The notes beneath the pieces were generated by a model. The model was not told where the DNA came from and made no database searches. It saw only the letters and a program-made list of their open reading frames with translations. Positions 1 through 5,559 of a stretch of 5,559 nucleotides of DNA are shown piece by piece. How positions within the stretch are numbered: position 1 is the first letter of the stretch; the number at the start of each line of letters is the position of its first letter. Position numbers and translations under genes: made by a program. This stretch comes from an uncultured Pseudomonadota bacterium (GTDB lineage Bacteria > Pseudomonadota > Gammaproteobacteria > Burkholderiales > Burkholderiaceae), in contig CAMLIZ010000225.1 in assembly GCA_946480245.1 (NCBI GenBank), positions 1-5,559 of the forward strand. The letters run 5' to 3'.

Positions 1-794
1 CCGAACTTCTCGATGAAGCCCTCGCCGAAGCGGTAGAAGAAGATCACCGCCAGCATCATCCAGATCTGCGGCTTCTGGAAGAACGACGCCCAGGACGCAC
101 GCAGCGCCACCAGCGCCACGCCCAGGCTCTCACCGTGCACCGCCGAAGGCGCACCGGGGGGCAGCACGCGCAGATGCCACAAGCCGAAGCCGCCCATCGC
201 GAGCGCGGTGCCCGACACCACGATCATCCAGCAGTGCACCCAGTCCAGGCCCAGGCTGCCATGCAGCCAGCCGGTGAGCGACACCAGCAAGCCGGACGCG
301 ATCACCGCGCCGAGGTTCCAGCACATGCCCTGCAGGCCCGCGTAGCGCGCCTGGTCCTTCAGCGGCATCGTGGTCATGAACACGCCGTCGGCCACCGTGT
401 CCTGCGTGGCGGAGGCGAAGCCGGTGATCCAGAAGAACGCGAGCGACGCGCGGAAGAAGCCGTCGAGCGGCAGGCAGAACGCCACCAGCCCGAGCGATGC
501 CATCATCAGGAACTGCATGCTGATGACCCACCAGCGCTTGGTGCGGTAGGGCTCGAGCAGCGGCGCCCACAGTGGCTTGAGCACCCACGGCAGGTACATC
601 TGCGAGGTGTACAGCGCGATGTCCTCGTTGGACACGCCGAGGTTCTTGTACAGGATGGCGGCGACCACGCCGACCATCACGTTGGGCAGGCCCATCGCGA
701 GGTAGAGCGAGGGCACCCAGGCGAGCGGATGACGCGCGGGGCGCGCAGCGGGCTCGACGGCCAGGGGAGCAGTGGGCAAGATGGAATCGGTCAT
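1..794 (-). CDS. AmpG-like MFS sugar/oligosaccharide transporter, N-terminal part (3' end outside window)
   Basis: The first 264 residues of an inner-membrane transporter that continues past the left edge. A polar N-terminus of about 24 residues precedes hydrophobic segments at roughly 26-49, 62-80, 88-108, 115-138, 155-178, 186-208 and from 243, as expected for the first half and start of the second half of a 12-helix major facilitator protein. The opening SLYLAMGLPNVMVGVVAAILYK, the LYTSQMYLPWVLKPLWAPLLE segment and especially ATQDTVADGVFM (residues 129-140) resemble the ATQD-x-x-x-DG motif of the AmpG / peptide-acetyl-CoA transporter branch, in which AmpG imports muropeptides. The neighbouring glycosidases suggest that this one carries a sugar or oligosaccharide instead; that is inference. 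The ATG overlaps the stop of the GH2-GH9 gene by four bases. I see no good Shine-Dalgarno sequence just upstream, so translation probably depends on coupling. Confidence 0.85.
   Translation of the reverse strand, partial: MTDSILPTAPLAVEPAARPARHPLAWVPSLYLAMGLPNVMVGVVAAILYKNLGVSNEDIALYTSQMYLPWVLKPLWAPLLEPYRTKRWWVISMQFLMMASLGLVAFCLPLDGFFRASLAFFWITGFASATQDTVADGVFMTTMPLKDQARYAGLQGMCWNLGAVIASGLLVSLTGWLHGSLGLDWVHCWMIVVSGTALAMGGFGLWHLRVLPPGAPSAVHGESLGVALVALRASWASFFQKPQIWMMLAVIFFYRFGEGFIEKF
791..794 (-). promoter_or_regulatory. ATGA stop/start overlap coupling the GH2-GH9 gene to the transporter
   Basis: On the minus strand the bases read ATGA: ATG starts the transporter and TGA ends the fusion gene. 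The preceding 25 or so bases are rich in C and lack a GGAG-type sequence, so reinitiation by ribosomes finishing the upstream gene is the likely mode of translation. Confidence 0.8.
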
Positions 795-3700
795 GGCGAG
801 ATGGCGCGTTGGGCGGAGAGCACTTGCAGTGCGGCGGACACGTACACGAGGGGCGCGTTCCAGTTGATCGCGACTTCGTTGCTCGCAAAGCTGCACGCGT
901 CGTCGAGGTACGACAGCGCCGGCAGCGCAAAGGGGTAGGGCACGCGGCAATCGGCGCGGTCCTGCTGGCCGGGGTTGGGGCCGCCGACCACGAAGCCGGG
1001 CACCGGCGCGGCAATGCCGTCGGCCTGTGACGGCCGGTGGTGCGGGTGCAGCGGCGAGTGTGTGCCGAAGCCGGTGACCATCGACATGCCCAGCGGGTTG
1101 CGGCCCAGCACCTCGTCGAAGGCGGACTGCGCGGCATCGAGCTCTCGCCGGTCGCCGCTGAGGCGATAGCCCTGGATCAGCATCATGGCCTGGTTGAGCG
1201 CGATGCCGTTGCTGCCCCAGCGGAAGTCCTCGGGCTGCAGGCTCACGCGATACGCCGATGCGGCCCATTGCGACGCGAGCCGCGCGGCCAGCGTGCCGAT
1301 GCGCTGGGCGATCAGCGCCTGGTCGGCCGCCGGCGTGAGCGCCTGGCGATGCTGCGCCAGTGACATCCATGCCAGCCCGGCCACGTCGCCCCACGACGGC
1401 ACGCGTGCCGGCACTTGCGGGGCATGCATCGAGGCGTAGTAGGTGTCGTCGCCCGTGGTGATGTAGAGCTCGGCCGCGGCCCAGGCGAATTCGTCGGCCA
1501 GCTGTGCGTCGCCGTAGTCGCCGGTGCGGATGTCGGCGGGCTGCTGGTACACCGCGGCGGGATGCGCCTGTGCCCAGCCCCAGGCGGCTTGTGCGGCGGC
1601 GAGCATGCGCGCCGACAAGCCTGCGCGCTGCGCCTCGAAGGGCTTCAGCACGCGGCTCGCAGTGGCCATCACGGCGGCAAAGTCGAGCGCCGCCGCGGTG
1701 CTCTTCTGCACTACGTAGCGCTCGCCGTGGTCGTCCGCGGGCATCACCATGCCGTCAAAGCGCTTGTCGGTGAGCTTGTGGTACACGCCGCCGTCGGCCG
1801 GGTCCTGCATGGCCAGCAGCCAGTCGAGGTTCCACAGCGCCTCGTTCAGCAGGTCGGGCAGGCCGTTGCCGCTCTCCGGAATGTTCAGCGTCTGGTGCTG
1901 GAAGAACTGCGGGAAGTGCTCGTACGCGGCCAGCAGCGTGTAGGTGCTGATGCCGGAGTTGACGACGTACTTGTTGTAGTCGCCGGCGTCGTACCAGCCC
2001 TTGGGCGCGGAGATCACGCTGCCCTCGGGCCGGCCCGGGCCGGCGGCCGATGCGTGCACCAGCACGCGGGTGTCCGCATGCCCGGCAGCGCGCGCATAAG
2101 CGCCGGCGTGCTGTGGCAGCAGCGCGGTGCTCGCGCGGTTGAAGTAGTAGGCCTTGATCGCGGCGGCGTTCAGCGCGACATAGGCGCTGTCGGAGATCGC
2201 GAAGGGCGGTGAATCCGGCAGGCCGTCGACGCGCACCTGGTACTCGCCGGGCGCGATCAGCGCGGAGAAGCAAGCCATCCGCACCGTGGCCCGTGCCGGC
2301 GGCCACACGGCGGCGGGCGCCAGCGTGCCGTGGTAAGCATCGCGGCCGGTCTTCAGATCCACCACGGTGAAGTGTTCGGCGGCGCCGTCGGGCACCGCGG
2401 CCCACTTGGCCGAGCCGGGCAGGAAGCCGAGCTGATTCAGCGCGATGGGCGGTGCAGCCAGCCATTCCACGTGGTCGGTGGCGCCGTTGTCCGCACTTAC
2501 GTCGAGCACGTTGCGCCCGGGCGCCAGCGTCACCGCGGGCCACACCGCGATGCGGTCCACCACCGCCATGCTGCCGAGTGGCTGGCCGTTGAGTTGCAGC
2601 GAGACGTGTGACGCATTGGTGTAGACCTTCACCGCCGCGCTCCCGGGCGGCCGCGGCGTGAAGCGGCGGCTCGTGATGTGCGCCATCGGTGCGGCGCTCC
2701 AGTGCGCCTGGTACAGGTAGTACGCATCCTTGCGCACGCGGCGGTCGTAGGTGATCAGGCCCTTGTCGTTCACGCCGGCGCGATCGCCTTCGTCGCGCCC
2801 GGCGGAGGCGAGGTCGAAGCCCACCCAGGCGAAGCTGCCCCACAGCCACGGGCGTGCGCCGATCTGGCGCCAGTAGGCCTCGTGGAACAGCGCCTGGTAC
2901 TGCTCGGGATGCCAGTGGCTGGCAGGCTGCGGGCGCTGCGGCGGGTCCTGCTGTTGCAGCACGCTGGCACCGGCGCCGTATTCGCTCAGGCCGATCGGGC
3001 GCGACGGCAGGCGCGCATGCAGCGCGTCGGCCCAGGGGCCGATGTCGGCCAGCTCATGGTCGTACCAGCCGAAGTAGCGGTTGTACGCGCCCAGGTCGGT
3101 CTGCAGGGCCTGGGGGTCGTCGTCTGCGGCGCAGCAGTGCGCATAGGCCGTGAGGCGATGCGGATCCTCCTGCTTCGCGAGCGCGTGCAGATGGGCCAGC
3201 AGCGCATGGCTGGTGGCATCGGCGCGGTACACCTCGTTGCCCAGCCCCCAGATCGCCACCGACGGATGGTTGGCGTTCTGCCGCATCAGCTCGTGCAACT
3301 GCTGCTCGAGCCCGGCGCGAAAGGTGGGCGTGTCCTGCAGCGCGGCGACGAGCGGGATCTCGGTCCACAGCACGAGGCCGAGCGCGTCGGCGCGCTCGTA
3401 CACGCGCTGCGGATGCTGGAAGTGCACGAGCCGCAAGCCGGTGGCCCCGAGCGCCTGCAGCAGGCCCAGGTCTTCGTCGATGTCACCATCGCTCACCGCC
3501 AGGCCCTTGCCGGGTCGGCCGGGATGGAAGTAGTCCACGCCATGCAGTGCATACGGTTCGCCGTTGAGCAGCAGCCCGCGCTGTGCATCGACCGCGATGT
3601 GCCGGATCCCCAACGGCACGGTGAGCGCGTCCACCGCCTTGCCGCCTTGCAGCAGCTCGGCGCTCAGCGTGTACAGGTAGGGGTCGCGCACGCCCTGCCA

Positions 3701-4477
3701 CAGATGCGGCTGCAGCAGGTTCAGCGTGGCCTCGTGCAACACGGTGGCGGCAGCCGGCGCCTGCAGATCGCTGCGCTGGCGCAGCACGGTGCGGCCTTGC
3801 GCGTCGCGCAAGGTGAGCCGCAAGGCCAGGCGCTGCGGCTGCATGAGTTCGTTGCGCAGGCGCGCGCTCACGTGCAGCGTGGCGGACTCATGCGTGACGG
3901 CGTCGGTCGCCACGTACACCCCGGGCCCGCCATGGTCCAGCAGGTCGATGTGCAGCGGCGCGGTCTCCACCAGGCGCACGCGCCGGTACAGCCCGCCGAA
4001 CACGGTGAAGTCGCCGCCCAGTGGCGCGATGCCCAGCTGCGCGCCGTTGTCCACGCGCACGGCCAGCGTATTGCGGCCGGGGCGCAGCAGCGTGGTCACG
4101 TCGAAGCGGAAGCGCGCATAGCCGCCTTCGTGCCGGCCGGCGTGGCGGCCGTTGACCCACACGTCGGCGGCAAGCGCCGCGCCGTCGAACTCGAGGAAGC
4201 GGCGCCGGGTGCCGGCCGCGGCCAGCTCGATCGTGCGGCGGTACCACGCGGGGCCACGGTAGTACGCGCCGCCGGCCTCGCCATCGACGGCGTTGTAGGT
4301 GTGCGGCAGCGTGACCCGCGGCCAAGCGTGGTCGTCGAAACCGGGTGCTTCGGCGCCGGCTGCATCCGCGCGCTCAAAGCGCCAGCCGGTGTCGAGCGGG
4401 GTCACCGTGCGCGGGGCGGCGCCCGCGCCGAGCGCGACCAGGCACAGCAGCAGTGCAAGAAGGTGGCGACGAATCAC
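791..4477 (-). CDS. Exported GH2-GH9 fusion glycosidase (beta-galactosidase-like plus cellulase-family)
   Basis: A 1228-residue bifunctional glycosidase. Residues 1-20 are a Sec signal peptide. Residues about 23-180 are the GH2 sugar-binding domain (RGPAWYRRTIEL, DVWVNGRHAGRHEGGYARF, GGDFTVFGGLYRRV); about 181-293 the Ig-like domain; about 294-600 the TIM barrel. The barrel has acid/base Glu415 in NHPSVAIWGLGNEV and nucleophile Glu499 in PIGLSEYGAG. Residues about 608-672 are a DUF4982-like sandwich (VKVYTNASHVSLQLNG). After LAAPP, residues 678-762 are a CelD_N Ig-like domain (IALNQLGFLPGSAKW), and about 770-1222 a GH9 (alpha/alpha)6 barrel with Asp830/Asp833 in GWYDAGDYNKY, the VTGFG...HPHHR motif (1134-1148) and acid Glu1201 in ASNEVAINWNAPLVYV. 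The GTG start is chosen because it overlaps the upstream stop, begins the signal peptide, and no in-frame Met occurs before residue 212; the frame stays open upstream to 5512 but that part is out-of-frame shadow of the preceding gene. Exact substrates are unknown; GH9 members include endoglucanases and exo-acting enzymes. Confidence 0.93.
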   Translation of the reverse strand: MIRRHLLALLLCLVALGAGAAPRTVTPLDTGWRFERADAAGAEAPGFDDHAWPRVTLPHTYNAVDGEAGGAYYRGPAWYRRTIELAAAGTRRRFLEFDGAALAADVWVNGRHAGRHEGGYARFRFDVTTLLRPGRNTLAVRVDNGAQLGIAPLGGDFTVFGGLYRRVRLVETAPLHIDLLDHGGPGVYVATDAVTHESATLHVSARLRNELMQPQRLALRLTLRDAQGRTVLRQRSDLQAPAAATVLHEATLNLLQPHLWQGVRDPYLYTLSAELLQGGKAVDALTVPLGIRHIAVDAQRGLLLNGEPYALHGVDYFHPGRPGKGLAVSDGDIDEDLGLLQALGATGLRLVHFQHPQRVYERADALGLVLWTEIPLVAALQDTPTFRAGLEQQLHELMRQNANHPSVAIWGLGNEVYRADATSHALLAHLHALAKQEDPHRLTAYAHCCAADDDPQALQTDLGAYNRYFGWYDHELADIGPWADALHARLPSRPIGLSEYGAGASVLQQQDPPQRPQPASHWHPEQYQALFHEAYWRQIGARPWLWGSFAWVGFDLASAGRDEGDRAGVNDKGLITYDRRVRKDAYYLYQAHWSAAPMAHITSRRFTPRPPGSAAVKVYTNASHVSLQLNGQPLGSMAVVDRIAVWPAVTLAPGRNVLDVSADNGATDHVEWLAAPPIALNQLGFLPGSAKWAAVPDGAAEHFTVVDLKTGRDAYHGTLAPAAVWPPARATVRMACFSALIAPGEYQVRVDGLPDSPPFAISDSAYVALNAAAIKAYYFNRASTALLPQHAGAYARAAGHADTRVLVHASAAGPGRPEGSVISAPKGWYDAGDYNKYVVNSGISTYTLLAAYEHFPQFFQHQTLNIPESGNGLPDLLNEALWNLDWLLAMQDPADGGVYHKLTDKRFDGMVMPADDHGERYVVQKSTAAALDFAAVMATASRVLKPFEAQRAGLSARMLAAAQAAWGWAQAHPAAVYQQPADIRTGDYGDAQLADEFAWAAAELYITTGDDTYYASMHAPQVPARVPSWGDVAGLAWMSLAQHRQALTPAADQALIAQRIGTLAARLASQWAASAYRVSLQPEDFRWGSNGIALNQAMMLIQGYRLSGDRRELDAAQSAFDEVLGRNPLGMSMVTGFGTHSPLHPHHRPSQADGIAAPVPGFVVGGPNPGQQDRADCRVPYPFALPALSYLDDACSFASNEVAINWNAPLVYVSAALQVLSAQRAISP
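2447..2461 (-). other. GH2/GH9 module junction (five-residue linker)
   Basis: These 15 bases encode LAAPP (residues 673-677). Immediately before lies DNGATDHVEW, which looks like the usual end of a GH2 protein of this type. Immediately after lies IALNQLGFLP, which looks like the first strand of a mature GH9 CelD_N domain. Neither of the other two minus-strand frames around this point encodes a hydrophobic leader, so there is no remnant of a separate GH9 signal peptide. The boundaries are judged by eye and could be off by a few residues. Confidence 0.75.
4418..4477 (-). other. Sec signal peptide of the GH2-GH9 protein
   Basis: The protein begins with a short basic stretch (Arg3, Arg4, His5), then a hydrophobic core LLALLLCLVAL (residues 6-16), then GAGAAP with a likely signal peptidase I cut after Ala20 (A-G-A before A-P). 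Cys12 sits in LLLC, which lacks the Gly/Ala/Ser expected before a lipobox cysteine, so a lipoprotein is unlikely. Export to the periplasm or beyond fits both enzyme modules. No second signal sequence precedes the GH9 module. Confidence 0.85.
4474..4477 (-). promoter_or_regulatory. GTGA stop/start overlap coupling the GH2 gene to the GH2-GH9 gene
   Basis: On the minus strand the bases read GTGA: GTG starts the fusion protein and TGA ends the upstream GH2 gene. A GGAG stretch about 11 bases before the GTG, and a run of five G nearer to it, could serve as a ribosome binding site. The arrangement implies co-transcription and termination-reinitiation coupling. Confidence 0.8.
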
Positions 4478-5559
4478 CGTGCCCCCGGCTCCAGTGCCAC
4501 GCGGCCCCAAACACCCGAAGGCTGGCCCGGTTGCGCTTCGATCAGCACGGTGAGCTGGCGCTGCGCTGCGCCGGGCGGCAGCAGCACCGACAGTGGCGCC
4601 GGCGCGGGATCGGTCTTCTCGGCGAGCTTGACGCCGTCGACCCACACCTCGGCGCGACCGGCGAGGCTGCCGAACACCAGCCGCGCACGGCCGTCGTTCT
4701 GGTCGACGCGCACGTTGAACCCGGCACGGTACAGCCGGTAGGGCTGGCTTCCCGGGTCGCGGCGCATCGGCGGCTCGTCCCAGCCCCAGGTGTTCATGTC
4801 GTTGCCGGCCAGCACCACGTTGGGGTCGGGGCGCGCGGCATAGGGCGGCGAGGTGCGCCAGCTCTGCAGCAGCGTCATCGGCTCGGCCACGGGCACCGCG
4901 GGCACCTGTGGCACCGCCTGCAGCGCGAGCACGGCGCGTGCGTCCTGCAGCCCGGCTGCGAAGGCACGCAGCTTCAGCGCGCCATGGCCATCGCGCCGGC
5001 TTTGCACGATCACCTGCGCCAGGCCGTTGTAGAGGCTGCGCTCGCTGGCCTTGTCCGGCTCGTGCGAATTCGGGTCGCCGTTGCCGACGCCGACGATTGC
5101 GCCGTCGCCTTCGATCTCGAAGCGCACGTGCGTGTCGGCCGTGGGCACCGGGCGGCCCTGCGCATCGATCGCGCTCACGGTGACGGGCACCGCGTCGAGC
5201 CCGTTGCCGGCAAGCGCGCTGCGGTCGGGCGTGAGCACCAGGCGCGCCGGCGCGCCGCTGGTCTCGACCGCGTCGCGCGCCACCTCGGCGCCGCCGCGCA
5301 AGGCCACCGCCTCGATGCGGCCGGGCGTGTAAGGCAGCTCGAAGTTCGCCATCTCGAACGGATCCACGTCCTGCTCGGCGATCGGGGTGCCATTGAGCAG
5401 CAGGCGCACGCGCGGCGCATTGGTGGCCACCATCACGTGGACCGGCTTGCCTTCGCGCCCCGGCCAGTTCCAGTGCGGCACGAGCTTGATGACCGGCCGG
5501 GCCGTCACCCACTGCGCCTGGTGGATGTAGAACGCCGTCTTGGGGAACGCCGCCAGGTC
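4474..5559 (-). CDS. GH2 beta-galactosidase-like glycosidase, C-terminal part (5' end outside window)
   Basis: This is the last 361 residues of a GH2 glycosidase that runs off the right edge; the reading frame is open to base 5559. The fragment begins with DLAAFPKTAFYIHQAQW, the segment that closes the GH2 TIM barrel, so the acid/base and nucleophile glutamates lie outside the window. Residues about 27-95 (PHWNWPG, then VMVATNAPRVRLLLNG) match the DUF4982 beta-sandwich that follows the barrel in many bacterial beta-galactosidases. Residues about 103-212 (ARLVLTPDRSALAGNG, later VGVGNGDPNSHEPDK) resemble the GH2 C-terminal Ig-like domain 5. Residues about 230-361 form an extra C-terminal beta-rich domain with NDMNTWGWDEPP and AEVWVDGVKLAEK, resembling a galactose-binding-type fold. 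An internal GTG at 5508 is just a valine codon, not the start. The TGA stop overlaps the GTG start of the next gene. Family is clear; beta-galactosidase is the likeliest specificity, but other GH2 activities are possible. Confidence 0.9.
   Translation of the reverse strand, partial: DLAAFPKTAFYIHQAQWVTARPVIKLVPHWNWPGREGKPVHVMVATNAPRVRLLLNGTPIAEQDVDPFEMANFELPYTPGRIEAVALRGGAEVARDAVETSGAPARLVLTPDRSALAGNGLDAVPVTVSAIDAQGRPVPTADTHVRFEIEGDGAIVGVGNGDPNSHEPDKASERSLYNGLAQVIVQSRRDGHGALKLRAFAAGLQDARAVLALQAVPQVPAVPVAEPMTLLQSWRTSPPYAARPDPNVVLAGNDMNTWGWDEPPMRRDPGSQPYRLYRAGFNVRVDQNDGRARLVFGSLAGRAEVWVDGVKLAEKTDPAPAPLSVLLPPGAAQRQLTVLIEAQPGQPSGVWGRVALEPGAR

Noticed and set aside
130..1137. A 335-codon minus-strand frame spanning the transporter and the end of the GH9 module
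   Set aside because: It is out of frame with both clearly recognisable proteins and its translation is low-complexity.
1415..2212. Plus-strand open frames of up to 265 codons opposite the GH9 module
   Set aside because: Antisense shadows with no domain signature, no credible ribosome binding site and biased composition.
2447..2461. The possibility that GH2 and GH9 are separate genes joined by a sequencing indel
   Set aside because: The frame is the same on both sides, no stop or hydrophobic leader exists in any minus-strand frame near the seam, and no start codon with a leader precedes the GH9 module.
4418..4477. Lipoprotein signal around Cys12 of the fusion protein
   Set aside because: The residues before the cysteine are LLL, not a lipobox with Gly, Ala or Ser at the preceding position; a signal peptidase I site at AGA fits better.
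2678..4741. A 687-codon plus-strand open frame lying opposite the GH2 module
   Set aside because: Its product is low-complexity (rich in Arg, Ala, Gly, Val, Gln, His) with no recognisable domain, and it lies wholly antisense to strongly family-matched coding sequence. Long antisense frames are expected from GC-rich codon bias.
4478..5512. Upstream extension of the GH2-GH9 reading frame to an ATG at 5512
   Set aside because: The extra 345 residues are Arg/Ala/Gly-rich shadow of the upstream GH2 gene in another frame, and would bury the signal peptide that starts at 4477.

Overview
The window holds three consecutive genes, all on the minus strand, packed with no intergenic space. The base composition is very GC-rich, with G/C-ending codons dominating, and the gene content is a Gram-negative polysaccharide-utilisation cluster. 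This points to a high-GC proteobacterium such as a Xanthomonadaceae or Burkholderiales (Roseateles-like) plant-polymer degrader. That assignment is an inference from style; no taxonomic marker is present.

Read in the direction of transcription (right to left), the layout is as follows. (1) 5559-4474 is the C-terminal 361 residues of a glycoside hydrolase family 2 (GH2) enzyme, beta-galactosidase-like, whose catalytic part lies beyond the right edge. (2) 4477-791 is a 1228-residue exported protein that joins a complete GH2 enzyme in frame to a complete GH9 (cellulase-family) enzyme. The catalytic residues expected for both families are visible, and the linker is only about five residues long. 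(3) 794-1 is the N-terminal 264 residues of an AmpG-like major facilitator transporter, cut by the left edge.

Both gene junctions are four-base stop/start overlaps (GTGA at 4477-4474 and ATGA at 794-791), so this is one translationally coupled operon. A plausible working model is that the two GH2 activities trim side-chain or terminal sugars, the GH9 module cuts the beta-glucan-type backbone or its oligosaccharides outside the inner membrane, and the transporter imports the product. Galactosylated xyloglucan or a related beta-glucan is a reasonable candidate substrate, but the sequence alone does not fix it.

The item most worth attention is the GH2-GH9 fusion itself. It combines two normally separate enzymes in one polypeptide, with the GH9 signal peptide and the GH2 stop codon both absent at the seam. 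No RNA genes, mobile elements, CRISPR arrays, repeats, terminators or standalone promoters were found, and there is no non-coding stretch of any length.
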